A stretch of DNA of 64,000 nt from Scleroderma bovista (lineage: Eukaryota; Basidiomycota; Agaricomycetes; Boletales; Sclerodermataceae). A program made the position numbers and the translations under genes. Under the pieces are notes generated by a model. The model saw only the letters and a program-made list of their open reading frames with translations. It had not been told where the DNA came from and did no database searches. Location of the stretch: NCBI GenBank assembly GCA_037178675.1, contig JAYMGJ010000212.1:180613-244612 (forward strand), given 5' to 3'. Of this stretch, positions 1 through 16,835 are shown piece after piece (within the stretch, counting starts at the first letter, position 1; each line of letters starts with the position of its first letter).

Positions 1-3000
1 GGTTCACTGCTAACGTTAGAGCGAAACCTGGACGCTACTGTTATTGCCGTCCGTGATCACATTTCCGAATTGTTGGAGAACTCCCCGAAACCTCTCGAGG
101 TACGTAATTCATCACTATTGTGACCGTCATGGGATTGATATTGGACCCAAAATAGCTTATTAAAGAGTACAGTCCTCCCCCCGAGAGCTACCTGTATCTT
201 AATCCGAACCTTTGGGACACCCTCACCCTTTTCCGCTCTGATGATGTCGATATTCCATGGGATAAGCTCCTCATGAAATACCACGTCACTCGAAACAGTC
301 TCGGCCCCTATTGTGCCGACCTCTTCATATACCATGACATCCGCCCACGAGTGAACCAAATCATAAACCAAATCGAGACTACCTGGAAAGAGCAAATAAG
401 CGACCTCCTTACTATACATGACGATGAAGACTATGGCATCGCGCCCATGGAAATTGATGGTCATCCTATCCCGTCGAAACCGTCCTTCCCCGTCGACCTT
501 CAACAGATCGATGAAATTCTGACCGACTTCAAACCCTGGTTCGACTCTTCACCGCCCTCCTCTTCATCTCCCACTCCCACTCCCACCCCCATTTCTTCCA
601 CGTCCATGGCCTCTACCCAACAACAACCATCACCTCTGGCCACTGTACCAATTACGGTTCCCCTCGCCTGGTGCTCGCCCAAAGTCAAAGCTCTCACTGA
701 GGTGCTACTCGAGTACTATACGCCTACGTTCCACGGCATCGTCTTCGTTGAGCAACGCCAGGTCGCGGCGTGTCTCGCGAAGATCCTTGGGAACATTCCC
801 GAGCTGCGAGGGAAAATCCAGTGCGCGGAGTTGGTGGGACACGGTGGTGGCCACGGAGGTGGAGGGCATGGTGGTGGGAATGGAAGTGGGAGAGGAAAAG
901 GAGTGGCATCAGCAAGAGCGGACGTCAAGGGTATGGGGTTGGCGAGGCAGCAGGATACGGTGAGAATGTTTAGAGAAGGTGATATTAATTTACGTGCGTT
1001 TTCCGAGAATTTTTCCCTTGCTGTGTCTGGGCTGATCGATGGATCGTAGTTGTCGCGACTTCGGTAGCCGAAGAAGGCCTTGACTTCCCGGTATGTCTTT
1101 ATAAACCTCGGACTATGATTACTGACATCTGGGTAGGCTTGTGATCTTGTTATTCGTTTTGATCCACTTCATCATATGGTCGGTTATGTCCAGTCGCGTG
1201 GACGTGCCCGTACGAAATCATCTTCCTTCGTTATTATGGTGCAATCAGGGCACGCTGCGCATCTGTCTCGCTACGCCATGTTCCTGTCCTCAGAACCTGA
1301 GCTTAAGCGCGTTTACCAGACACGTGAGGGCCCAACACGCCCCACTTCTCCCGGCTCGTCCTCCGATTCTGAAGAGGGTGAGTTGGAGGAAGACGACCCT
1401 GAGGACGTGGCAGCTCGCGAGCGCTACATCGTCCCTTCGACTGGTGCAGTGCTCACATACGGGACAGCCATCGGACTCATTAACTACCTCTGTTCTCTAA
1501 TTCCACACGACGCGTACACAGCGCCACCTATGCCCAAGTATTCAGGTGACTACGCGTCTATGCTAGAGCTTCCTGCGAGCCTTCCACTTCCCATTGACAA
1601 GCTCGTATATTGTGGACCCCCAAGAAACTCGAAGCGGGAGGCCAAGCGCGCGGTGGCGTTCTTGGCTGTCAAGGCGCTGCACAAGCTGGATGTATTCGAC
1701 GACTATTTACTCCCGACTACGGGCTCCAAGGGGCGCAGTGAGTATGACGCTGATGGGCGGAAGCTCCTAGACGTGTCAGTTATCCCTGAGATCCTGCATG
1801 TCGACGTGCGCGATCCATGGACGCTTGGACCACGCCTACGAATGCACGTCGTCACGATCGATGGCGTTGATTGCGCCGGACTGGTAACTGGTACACAGCT
1901 CCCGGCATTCGAGCTGATCAGTGAGGGGCGTCACATTACAGTGCGCTGTACCGATGAGCTTGTATTCGATGCGGACGAAGAGTGGGAAAAGCTAAGGACG
2001 CTCGAGGAGTATACCAAAGCAGGCACTTGGTTCTGCGTGACAGGCCGACCGATCACTCTCCCGATGACTTGCTTTCTCGTTCCACTCACAGAGCATAATT
2101 GTATCGACTTTGAAGCTGTGCAACGTGTCGTCGATGAGCCGCATGGGACCTACGACTGGACGGGTGTCACCGAGGCGGACTATGGTCACCTGATGCTTAT
2201 GAACTCCAACCAATTCGGTCGGGCGTTGATATTACGGAACGTGCGGTACGACCTCACTGCGCGCTCTGTTCCGCCTCCTGGTTCACGTGAGTCCACGCAC
2301 GCAACCTATGAGGAGTACTTTGTGCAGCGCTGGACGCGCAAGAACCGGGAAGCATACGTCCCCACCGACTGTCCTCTTATCGAGGTTCAGAGTCTCCCGC
2401 GGCATCCATCAGGATTGTATCGCCCGGTGGAGCGACTATTGGACATCGACAAGTATAGGAAACACACTGTTCCTCCCGCTTCGCTCGTTCCCATGGGCGC
2501 GTGCCGGCGGACGCATTTCTCGGAGAATGTGTACACGGCCTTCCTCTTCCTCCCGCGCATCTGCAGACGCGCAACGGATCTCTACCGTGCACGCCAGGCT
2601 CGTTTCGAGCTAGGACTTCCCCCGATTGTGGATGATCTCCTCATAGAGAGTTCCACGCTGCCGACCACGAATGCAAAGTGGAACAATCAGCGCCTAGAGA
2701 CATTGGGCGATTCAGTGCTGAAACTCGTCGCGACGGTACATGTGATGAACAAATTTCCGCATCGCCACGAGGGGCAGCTCTCGCAGCTGCGGCAGAGTAG
2801 CGTATCCAACCGCACATTACTTGCGAGGGCCAAGGAAATTGGCCTAGAACGGTTCCTCACCTCCGAGGGCCAGAACGTGCATATATGGCGGTACACGATC
2901 CCCGAGCAAGCAGATGTACTTTTGCATATGCTACACTCGTTCCATTCCGTGCAGCGCGCGTTTCCGCGGCGCAGTCTGCAGGATTGTATGGAAGCTACTC

Positions 3001-4263
3001 TGGGAGCCGCATTTTTGACGGGTGGCGTCGAAATGGCGCTGCGGACGGGCGACGCGCTAGGAATGTCGGTTGGTGGCCCGATCCCGTGGAGCGTGAGGTA
3101 TTCACGTCCGCCCGAGTCGTTACCCATCCCGCCTCTCTTTGCGGATCTGCAGGCTGCTATGGGGTATGAATTCCACCGAGGCCAGTTGCTCATAGAGGCG
3201 GTAACGCATCCATCATTTGCCACGTCGGCTAGTGCGTCGTATCAACGCTTAGAGTTCCTAGGCGATGGTGAGTGCTGTGACACTTTGTCAGAAGTTGGCT
3301 CTGACTTGGTTTTTCGTAGCCGTGATTGACATCGTGGTGATGCGTCATTTGTTCCACAGATTCCCAGGGGCGACGTCTGGTCATCTGTCCGCTGCGCGAT
3401 CTCGCGCGGTCTGTGGTCCTACACTCGCGTCCATCGCCGTGAGGCGTCTGGAATTGCACAAACACCTTTTGATAAATAATGTCGAGCTCAGCACGGCGAT
3501 AACTCGGCATGTACCCCTACTCGAGTCGCTCTTACCGGAGGATGTGATTGTCAAGGGTTGGAAATATGACCCGCCCAAGGCACTGAGTGATGTACTGGAA
3601 AGTCTGATCGGTGCTGTGCTCGTAGACAGCGCTTACGACTTTGAACGGACAGCTGCAGTCGTGGAGGTAGTAATGAGCGATATATTGGATGTGCTCACGA
3701 CCAATCTTCCTCGTGATCCTGTGTCAGAGCTCATGGTATGGGCTGCGACAGCAGGGTGCAAACGCATCAGTTTCCAGTAAGTGCCATGTTCCTAACTCCG
3801 CGAATTGTTCATTCTGATCGTTCGTTTTTCCTTATTGTACAGGAAAAGTCAGAGTAATGTTGATCTCCGGCGGAATGACAGCGTGTCAGTGATTGTTCAT
3901 GACATTGCGGTGGTCGGACCGATTACCGCCACCAACCTCTCACTATCCAAGGGACTTGCTGCAGAACGTGCCCGCAACTTGTTATGTGATCCCAACTTCG
4001 AGATGAACCTTGCCCGTCTGTGTGACTGCGGGAAGACACCCATTGTGGTACCTCCAGATTCTGACGATTTGATCGACTCGATCGTCGATGCACTTGCTGC
4101 ACCCAGGCTTTCAGACGAGACCGAAGAGGGTTTTGCGACCTTGGCTAAACAGAAACTGGAAGAAGATTATGCATCGAACCAGAATGGCGTAGAGGACGTG
4201 GAGCAAGGAGAAGAGGAAGGGGACGACGAATTCGATATTGATGGTGTCCCAATGGAAGAATGA
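1..4263 (+). CDS. Dicer-like RNase III (5' partial)
   Basis: Cleaves double-stranded RNA into small RNAs for RNA silencing. The gene is cut by the window edge. Exons in phase are 1-99, 156-993, 1050-1090, 1137-3267, 3320-3776 and 3843-4263, giving 1328 residues without a stop. Order of domains: end of the helicase region, with motif V (LLVATSVAEEGLDFP) and motif VI (YVQSRGRARTKS); a dimerisation/PAZ-like middle; RNase IIIa (QRLETLGDSVLK, then DCMEATLGAAF); RNase IIIb (QRLEFLGDAVID across the 3267/3320 splice, then DVLESLIGAVLVDS); and an acidic C-terminal tail. The acidic catalytic residues of both RNase III domains are visible, so the enzyme looks active. Oddity: a Gly/His-rich low-complexity stretch (about 832-905) interrupts the helicase C-terminal part. 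A fragment of this gene recurs at 13334-13860. Confidence 0.93.
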
Positions 4264-5433
4264 AGAAAAACAATCTCTGGCTCTGCCTTACAGAGTTCCT
4301 CTGCCGGATTCAGCATGGGGATTCAAAAATAGGTTTGAGAATAACTGTTAGCAGTCTTTTGCTCGCTGAGCGAACGGTTGTTGACAGTTGTCTCCGCCGC
4401 TAGCTTTCGTTCTCTTGTTCGCATACACATTCCTGCTCTGTTCGATTGATGCTATGCGTGATGCATGCTTGCTATCATTTGCAGGTACTTTGTACTTACA
4501 TAACTACGTATTTCTTGGGCTTGATAGATGCATGGGGGAGTCCTGGTTCCCCAGTGCTAATAGCCTTGTGTAATTGTATCTTACCGTGAGTCAAACGAGA
4601 TTCCCTGTTCCAATTGGGCAGTGGGAGATTTACCTCAGGGTTTGTGGGGGCACATGTGCTGTTAATGATGATCCACCTTGTTTACAAGGTCACTACCACT
4701 GGAAATGCCACGTGTTTTGGTATGTTTTTTGAACACCTGCGATGGTGTGGTTTTTCGTGTCCCGCTTTACAGTAATGTTCAACGTTCAATGCCCGGAGCA
4801 ACCGTTCGATGAGAAGTGGGGTGTCGTATGGTTGGATCAACACATCCGCCTACATGTCATCGAGTCTGGGTGTTTATTTGCATTCTAGTGTGTGATATAG
4901 TATCGAGCGTGACAATTGACACTATGGTACTTGCACGTCGGTCTGCAGCTGCGCTCTAAAGTACTGGTGTGTAGTGCTATCATTTACCTAATGGCTGGGA
5001 GATTATTGTTGCCTGTTAGTCTCCATCACCACCCATTGATAGTGGCATGAGTAGAGAACCTGTAGTCTCATGTTACCTAGTACCTGGGTCAGTCTTATGT
5101 AAAAGAAAGGTGGAAGTTTGAGATCGGAGAAATAAAATACTTGGTAAACAAGGTGGCTGCCGGCGCAAGCTCGGCCGTGTTTTGGTACTTATTGCTAGTC
5201 TCGCCACCAGGCCTGTCCAGAGTCCAGACTGAAGACATCGCGCACTGAGGAAGAATCATAAGTGATTACTAGTGCTAACAAGTACTCTCATCGGCCTTGA
5301 GCGGACCAAATGAGGGATGCTCTTGTACAGGGATGCGGTCGACGTGTGATACAGCTTTGTCCGGTTTGTTGCAAATGCTAGGGATAGAAATTCGACTAGG
5401 ACTGTGGTTCACCACTTCATCTCATCTATATCC
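4264..5433. other. Intergenic region, no gene seen
   Basis: About 1.2 kb between the Dicer stop and the HET gene stop (convergent genes). I see no open frame with family features. The homology shared with the second HET copy starts at about 5380, inside the 3' flank of the HET gene. The rest (4264-5379) is absent from the duplicated copy. Confidence 0.6.
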
Positions 5434-8351
5434 TTAACCCCCACGTGTGTCAACATTCGTCTCACCTCGCAACTCGTCGCCTGACCGCTCTTCTGACATA
5501 GAACCAGCGCTTTCATTTCGGTGCCAAACAAACGGTTTTGCAATGCTGTACAAAGGTGTTGTGATGTTTGAACCAGGCCGGCGAGGACGAGGAAGACATT
5601 GTATGATCCTTGTGACGAGGTATCTGTTGGTGAGTCGAGTAGAGCATGAAGTCAACAATGATTTGAAGACGTCGTTACTTGGAAGTGACAGCATCAGTGG
5701 TTTGTATAAAGTAAGACCGTTGAAGTTCGACGGATCCAAGGCTTCCACGTAATCCATTGAAGATATTTGGTACTGCCTTGGGGTGATGTCCGCCATTAAA
5801 GAAAGCGACTCGAAGTCAGCAAAGAGGTTTCCTTCGCAGCAGAAGAACCCGTAGTCCGTAAAGTGACCATAGTCCCCCAGCTGCTCTTGTGAGGCTCAAA
5901 CACTAGGAAAGGTATGTATGCTCACTTTGATACCATCGGGTGTGGCCAAGAAACTACTGGGTACCCCAGCTATTTCGTAGTACTTCCTTGGCCGATCGAA
6001 CATCATGAGACCCCGCCAGTCACAGCCGGGATCATCTGTTCCCTAAATAAACAGTGATATCAGTGCCAATGAGACGTGCAAAAAAACTACCCACGTCAAC
6101 ATCGAAGGCTGTCCATTCACTCGAAACGGCACCGAAACCGGGATCGTGGAATACGTCAAGCTTAACTCTACACATCATTGAGCTTTTCCACATGACGGAC
6201 GAAGTCTGCAGGATGCTGGTGGTCTGAGGGAGACGGGTCTGCATAATGCAGACCTGACCATAGTGTTCAGAGCCAGAACGCGCCTTATTCATGACTTGTG
6301 CGTGCTCTGGCGTTCTGACCAACATTTCAATATAATCCTCACATGAAAGCTGCATGGTTGTGTTAGAAATGACATGTATCCAGTCCTTGCCAAATGACTG
6401 TCCAAGGCCCACTACAAAACGATGTTTATTTGAACTATCAGAATAGACTTTGATAGAAAGGAGATCGGTGTTGGTCAGCGTGAGCGTGTTTCCTGTGAAT
6501 TTTTTTGGGTACGCGTTGCAGCAAGTGAAACCGTTCTCAGTGAGTGCGCTATCGTCGACTTCGAATGTGATGTTGCGATCATGCGGCAGGTCTTGATATC
6601 TGAGATAGACTTGGCGCAATTGCCACTTAGGAGCTTCAATTGCCAGGCTTCGAGGTACAAAAAATGGACATCTGTAGTAATTCGATTCCCACAAAGTCAA
6701 AGCGATGGTCACCGGTGGATTCCATGGATTACGGCGGCATGGCAGCCAGGCTTCGAAGAGGGTATGAGAGCCGCGACAGGGACGGAGGAACAGCCAAATT
6801 TGGATGCCGCGATTGGTGATTGGGAATGTGCCGAGTCGATCCTGGATCGAGTCCAGCTCTTCTCCTGGGACCTCCTCCTTGAGAAACTGGATGAATTCGC
6901 CGTGATTCATCAGCTCCATTCGACCACAAAACCGGAAGCGGCTCGGGTCATCCGCAAGGATGCTGGTAGGCTGCATTGTATCTTTATACCATGCAAAGAT
7001 GCTTTGGTCGTTGGATGCGCGGATGATCTCCAGCTGAAGACGGTGATAGGCTTTCTTCCCCTCTCCATACAGCATCGGCATATTCACGTCCAGCAGACCC
7101 ATCAGCGAATAAGCTCGGTCCTCCACTCGCGTCGTCGTCCGACGGGCCGCCCACGACATGATTTGAGCAACACACGGACGGTTTCCCCGAAGTCCATGTA
7201 TCAATATATGCTCCGGAATTCCAGTAATATTTCGTAAGATAGGTGCAAGTGTCCTCTTGTAACCAATGCTTTGCCAATCCTCATTGAAGAACTGGACGTT
7301 GCTTGGAGCTATCAGCTCTTGTAGTGTCCACCCACGCGAGAACCACTCCGGCCAGCCATTGAATTCGGGATATCCTTCCTTGTCTCTCGCAGTGGGAAAG
7401 GATGGAGCGTGGACATCGTGGAGGTACGCATAGCATACCTTGGCGTTTTCATACCACCGATACATGGAATTGATGGCCTCCGATAGCTCTGCGCTACTTC
7501 GCTTGTCGATACAGCAGGTGTCGACCCACAACCACTCATATCCGTCAGTCTGAGCCTGCTTGCAGCTCTGAAGGATCTTTTGATAGCCATCGCGCTGGCG
7601 GATCTCGTCTCTCCGCGCCACGGCCATCCTTGCGAGCTTGACCATTTCACTATAGTCCACTTCCACTTCTCGCTTCATCCACCGATGGGATAGAATCGCA
7701 TACTTTGTTGCTTCGTCATCGTCGAACTCAAGGACATTCTTGCAATGGTCCACTGGCTTTCCCTCTTTCATCAAACACTCCCTCTCGAGAAAGGCTTCTA
7801 CCTTGATCAGGCGCATGCTGCACAGGTGCGCATCAGTCTCAACGAGATCATTAACTTCGGGTAGTCCATACCTCTTCAAATCGGATTAGTGATGGCCCAA
7901 GATCGGACACGATCGAAACGGTAGGCTTGTAGTTGTGGTGATACAGTCACGTTGGTTCACTTTCTTTGATCGACGATGCATGAGGACAGCAGAATGGTGG
8001 CACAGGAACAACACTCACAGTGGTGCCTCGACGCAGTGATGGCGATGGGGTAAAAGCACAGGATAACACGGGTTGTTTCTAAGCCACAACACAAGTAATT
8101 TAACTGTAAGTGAACGCCCAATGACAAATGGGGTCAAGTTAAGTACAACGGTTTATCACTCTCCCATGCGATTACTGAAATCAGTGACAATAAGCCAGGA
8201 AAGAGTGATTTCTTTTTGGTCTGCCCCAGGCAGACTAAGGACTATTGATTATTACAATCAGTTTTGAAACGTGATCCATATTGCCTCAGTCCGGGCTCCG
8301 CTGTGAGTCATAAAGACGCTTTCTGCCTTTGCAGAACTTGGTATCAGTGCC
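5380..8351. repeat. Segmental duplication, unit A (HET copy 1 block)
   Basis: Roughly 3 kb, highly similar and in direct orientation to 13861-16835. The similarity covers the HET gene, its introns and both flanks, from the AGGGATAGAAA motif on the left to AACTTGGTATCAGTG on the right. In unit B the left edge is fused to a Dicer-derived piece. Small indels separate the copies. One is a 2-base difference upstream of the HET start: GGTAGTCCATACC at about 7860 versus GGTAGTGTCCATACC at about 16358. Confidence 0.9.
5434..7816 (-). CDS. HET-domain protein, copy 1
   Basis: Heterokaryon-incompatibility (HET) domain proteins trigger non-self recognition and cell death in fungi. Three exons join in phase on the minus strand: 7816-6095, 6042-5926 and 5883-5434, encoding 762 residues. 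The start is placed at MRLIKVEAFLERE, the usual N-terminus of this family; open sequence upstream is not shared in frame with copy 2. Motifs seen are YAILSHRWMKREVEV, LWVDTCCIDKRSSAELSEAI, WFSRGWTLQELIAPSNVQFF and RVEDRAYSLMGLLDVNMPM, in the classical order. The C-terminal part (exons 2-3, including a Cys pair in FFCCEGNLF) is conserved with copy 2 but I do not recognise it. The neighbour is a Dicer gene; the paralog is at 13916-16313. Confidence 0.87.
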
Positions 8352-9279
8352 TCCGTGAATTTCATCCCTCCGACTGGATGGAGGCTGCAATCGTCATTAA
8401 GGCGAGCGTATGTGTCTTTCCAAGGTGGGTATAAAGGCGTTGGAACGATGGCAATTTGGCCCAACCCTTTTTGGAGTCGCTTACAGCTATTTCGTGGACT
8501 GCCAGGACGTGGCTTCGACCCCACCCATGCGACGGACTACGGCTCGAAATCCCTTGATCCAGCTTAATCTCGTGGTCACCACACAAGCCTCCATGTGCGC
8601 GTCGACGTGGACAGAGACCGTCTAGTTTCTTGCCATACGCGTCCTCAACAAACAGGAACAGGTGAGATTGTTTCTTGAGTCGATCGACATGTCGTCTTGC
8701 CCTGGGAAGGTGTCTCTCTTTGTTGTTGTGGATGCCAAAGGTTGGTTTGTAGCAAGTACACCTGACGCAAGCAGAGGACTATCGTTGCTAATGGAGTTCT
8801 CAAAGTACTCACCGCCATATCCCTCCCTGATGAACATTCCCTTCACTTTCTGCTTTGCGATCTGCATTCGAGTCGGCCGCCGGCGAAGATGATCTGCCCT
8901 TGGTGTGATGGACATTCTTCTGATTCTTGTGGCATTGTCATCACCCTTGGTAAAATGGGGGACTCGTCTGAGTAATTGGAACACAGTACATCCATGAATT
9001 AAGCACACGATAGTACTAAGACGAGTGTCAGCTATTCAACTGCAAATCATACAAAGGATAAGCCCATATAAATTGAAAGAGCCTAGCAACATTGAAAACG
9101 CACGAAGTCGCAGACGAAGAGGGTTGAATGATCTTGCCATCAATGCATCTTCTCGTCCCAAGGTTGACTTTGTCACATACTGTGTGGAACTGGGCAAATT
9201 TGTCGACAAAATATAGGGTGAGATTTCGATATTGCTGGGGGATGTCTCCTGGTCGTCATTCGCGAGTCTATGTGATACA
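8352..9279. other. Gene-poor stretch with ubiquitin-like debris
   Basis: No intact gene can be supported. On the minus strand around 8870-8925 one frame reads QGQIIFAGGRLE, which resembles the ubiquitin segment [12 protein letters not shown]. It is followed by a stop, so it may be a very old ubiquitin-unit remnant. Another minus-strand frame (about 8800-8970) is open with some codon-like character but has no recognised domain. Confidence 0.35.
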
Positions 9280-13315
<4,036 letters not shown>

Positions 13316-13333
13316 GAGGTGGTACAGACATTA

Positions 13334-13860
13334 CTGTGCGCTCTGTTCCGCCTCCTGGTTCGCGTGAGTCCATGCATGCAACCTATGAGGAGTACTTTGT
13401 GCAGCGCTGGACGCGCAAGAACCGGGAAGCATCACCGGCTGTCCTCTCTTCGAGGTTCAGAGTCTGGGCCCGCGGCATCCATCAGGATTGTATCGCCCGA
13501 TGGAGCGACTACTGGACATGGACAAGTATAGGAAACACACCGTTCCTCCCGCTTCGCTCGTTCCCATGGGTGCGTGCCGGCGGACGCATTTCTCGGAGAA
13601 TGTGTATACGGCCTTCCTCTTCCTCCCGGGGCCATCTGCAGACGCGCAACGGATCTCTACCGTGCACGCCAGGCTTGTTTCGAGCTAGGACTTCCCCCGA
13701 TTGTGGATGATCTCATGGAGAGTTCCACGCTGCCGACCACGAACGCAAAGTAAAACGATCAGCGCCTAGAGACATTGGGAAATTCAGTGCTGAAACTCGT
13801 CGCGACGGTACGGCAGCTCTCCCAGCTGTGGCAGAGTAGCGTATCTAGTAACCGTACACT
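13334..13860 (+). pseudogene. Dicer gene fragment (duplicated, decayed)
   Basis: Strong nucleotide similarity to 2260-2821 of the Dicer gene at the left edge, same strand. It covers the segment before RNase IIIa and the start of RNase IIIa. Indels occur near 13435, 13460 and 13640. The codon pair for Lys-Trp before the RNase IIIa motif has become Lys-stop (AAGTAA at about 13750), and about 35 bases present in the parent are missing near 13818. It ends abruptly at about 13860, where sequence matching 5380 onward begins. Confidence 0.92.
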
Positions 13861-16835
13861 AGGGATAGAAACTTGACTAGGACTGGTTCACCACTTCATC
13901 TCAGAGTCTATATCCTTAACCCCCACGTGTGTCAACATTCATCTCACCTCGCAACTCGTCGCCTGACCGCTCTTCTGACACAGAAACAACGCTTTCATGT
14001 CGGTGCCAAACAAACGGTTTTGCAACGGTGCACAAAGGTGTTGTGATGTTTGAGCCAGGCTGGCGAGGATGAGGAGGACATTGTATGACCCTTGTGACGA
14101 GGTATCTGTTGGTGAGTCGAGTAGAGCATGAAGTCAGCAATGATTTGAGGTCGTCGTTACTTGGAAGTGACAGCATCAGTGGTTTGTATAAAGTAAGACC
14201 GTTTAAGTTCGACAGATCCAAGGCTACCACGTCATCCGTTGAAGATATTTGGTGCTGCCTTGGGGTGATGCCCGCCATTACAGAAAGCGACTCGAGGTCA
14301 GCAAAGAGGTTTCCTTCGCAGCAGAATTCCTCCGAGTCCATAAAGTGACCATAGTCCCCCAGCTGCTCTCGTGAGGCTCAAACACCATCAAAGGTATGTA
14401 TGCTCACGTTGATACCATTGGGTGCGGCCGAGAAGTTACCGGGCACCCCGTCTATTTCGTAGCTATTGTACTTCCTCGGTCGATCGAACATCATGAGACC
14501 CCGCCAGTCACAGCCGGGATCTTCTGTTCCCTAAATAAACAATGATATCAGTGCCAATGAGACGTGCAAAAAAACTACCCACGTCAACATCGAAGGCTGT
14601 CCATTCACTCGAAACGTCACCGAAATCGGGATCGTGGAATATGTCAAGCTTGACTCCATACATCCTTGAGCTCTTCCACATGACGGACGAAGTCTGAAGA
14701 ATGCTGGTGGTCTGAGGGAGATGGGTCTGCATAATGCAGACCCGATCATAGCGTTCAGAGCCAGAACGCGCCTTATGCATGGCTTGTGTATGCTCTGGCG
14801 CTCTGGCCAGCATTTCAACATAGGCATAGATCTCCCATGAAGGCTGCAGGGTTGTGTTATCATCAGAAACGACATGTATCCAATCCTTGCCAAGAGATTG
14901 CCCAAGGCCCACTACAAAACGATGTTTAGTTGAACTATCAGAATAGGCTTTGACGCAAAGGGTATTAGTGCTGGTCAGCGTGAGCGTGGCTCCTGTGAAT
15001 CCTTTTGGGTATGCGCCGCAGCAAGTGAAGCCGTTCTCAATGAGTGCGCTATCGTCAACTTCGAATGTGGTGTTGAGATGCGGCGGGTCTTGGTATCTGA
15101 GATAGACTTGGCGCAATTGCCACTTAGGAGCTTCAATTGCCAGGCATTGAGGTCTATAAAATGTGGACGCATAGTAATTGGATCCCCACAAGGCCAAATT
15201 AATGGTCACTGGTGGACCCCATTGACTATAGCGGCATGGCAGCCAGGCTTCGAAGTGAGAGCCGCGAGAGGGACGGAGGAGCAGCCAAATTTGGATGCCG
15301 CGATTGGTGATTGGGAATGTGCCGAGTCGATCCTGGATCGAGTCCAGCTCGGCTTCTGGGACCTCCTTCTTGAGAAACTGGATGTATTCGTCGTGATCCA
15401 TCAGCTCCATGCTACCACAACCACCAAAGAAGCTCGGGTCATCTGCAAGGATGCATTTAGTCCGCGCATTTATTCCGCTGCAACCCCACGCAAAGATGCT
15501 TTGGTCGTTGGATGCGCGGATGATCTCCAGCTGAAGACGGTGATAGGCTTTCTTCCCCTCTCCATACAGCATCGGCATATTCACGTCCAGAAGACCCATC
15601 AGCGAATAAGCTCGGTCCTCCACTCGTGTCGTCGTTCGATTGGCCGCCCATGACATGATTTGGGCAACGCACGGGCGGTTTCCCCGAAGTCCATGTATCA
15701 ATATATGCTCCGGAATCCTAGTAATATTTCGTAAGATAGGTGCAAGTGTCCTCTTGTAACCAATGCTTTGCCAATCCTCATTGAAGAACTGGACGTTGCT
15801 TGGAGCTATCAGCTCTTGTAGTGTCCACCCGCGCGAGAACCACTCCGGCCAGCCATCAAACTTGGGATATCCTTTTTTGTCGTTCGCAGTGGGAAAAGAT
15901 GAACCGCGGACATCGTGGAGGTACGCATAGCATACCTTGGCGTTTTCATACCACCGATACATGGAATTGATAGCCTCCGATAGCTCTGCGCTACTTCTCT
16001 TGTCGATACAGCAGGTATCGACCCACAACCACTCGTATCCATCGGTCTGAGCCTGCTTGCAGCTCTGAAGGATCTTTTGATAGCCCTCACGGTGGCGAAT
16101 CTCGTCTCTCTGCGCCACGGCCATCTTTGCGAGCTTGACCATTTCACCATAGTCCACTTCCACTTCTCGCTTCATCCACCGATGCGATAGAATCACATAC
16201 TTTGTTTCTTCGTCATCGTCGAACTCAAGGTCATTCTTGCGATGGTCCACTGGCTTTCCCTCTTTCATCAAGTGCTCCCTCTCGAGAAAGGTTTCTACTT
16301 TTATCAGGCGCATGCTGCAAAAGTGCGCATCAGTCTCGACGAGATCATTAACTTCAGGTAGTGTCCATACCTCTTCAAATCGGATAAGTGATAGCTCAAG
16401 ATCGGACACGATTGCTGGATCGAAACGGTAGGCTTGTAGTTGTGGTGATACAATCACGTTAGTTCAGTTTCTTTGGTCGACGTCTTATGTGCGTGAGGAC
16501 AGCAGAATGGTGGCACAGGAACAACACTCACATTGGCGCCTCGACGCAGTGAAGACGATGGTAGTGGTAAAGGCACAGGATAACACGTGTTGTTGCTAAA
16601 ACACGGCGAGCAATGTAACTGTAATTGAACGCCCAATCACATATGGGGTCAAGTTAAGTACAACGATTTATCAACCTGATTACTGAAACCAGTGACAATA
16701 AGTCAAGAAAGAATGATTTACTTTTGGTCTGCCTGGGGAGACTGATCATTACAATCAGTTTTGGAACGTGATCCATATTGCCTCAGTCGGGCTCCGCTGT
16801 CGCTTTTTGTCCTTGCAAAACTTGGTATCAGTGTC
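13861..16835. repeat. Segmental duplication, unit B (HET copy 2 block)
   Basis: Direct-orientation copy of 5380-8351. Together with the Dicer fragment on its left it forms a chimeric block of about 3.5 kb. The block separates the truncated ABCG transporter (left) from the V-ATPase gene (right). Similarity ends near 16835, after AACTTGGTATCAGTG. Confidence 0.9.
13916..16313 (-). CDS. HET-domain protein, copy 2
   Basis: Paralog of the gene at 5434-7816 with the same three-exon structure on the minus strand: 16313-14583, 14530-14408 and 14365-13916, giving 767 residues. Intron sizes (52 and 42 bases) equal those of copy 1. The start is MRLIKVETFLERE. The frame is open further upstream to a GTG at 16457, but no upstream ATG exists in that frame. 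HET motifs VILSHRWMKREVEV, LWVDTCCIDKRSSAELSEAI, WFSRGWTLQELIAPSNVQFF and RVEDRAYSLMGLL are intact. Differences from copy 1 cluster after the HET domain (around the FAWGCSGINARTK segment and the end of exon 1). Both copies stay open, which suggests both are or were recently functional. Confidence 0.87.

Noticed and set aside
6032..6042. HET copy 1 ending at the stop codon at 6032
   Set aside because: A 52-base intron with good sites (6043-6094) removes this stop, and the downstream exons are conserved in frame in both copies.
8622..9008. Minus-strand open frame as an intact gene
   Set aside because: No recognised family and only a weak ubiquitin-like trace in another frame; treated as debris.
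14508..16457. HET copy 2 starting upstream at 16457
   Set aside because: The first codon there is GTG and a TGA lies just upstream in frame. The family N-terminus MRLIKVE at 16313 is the better start.
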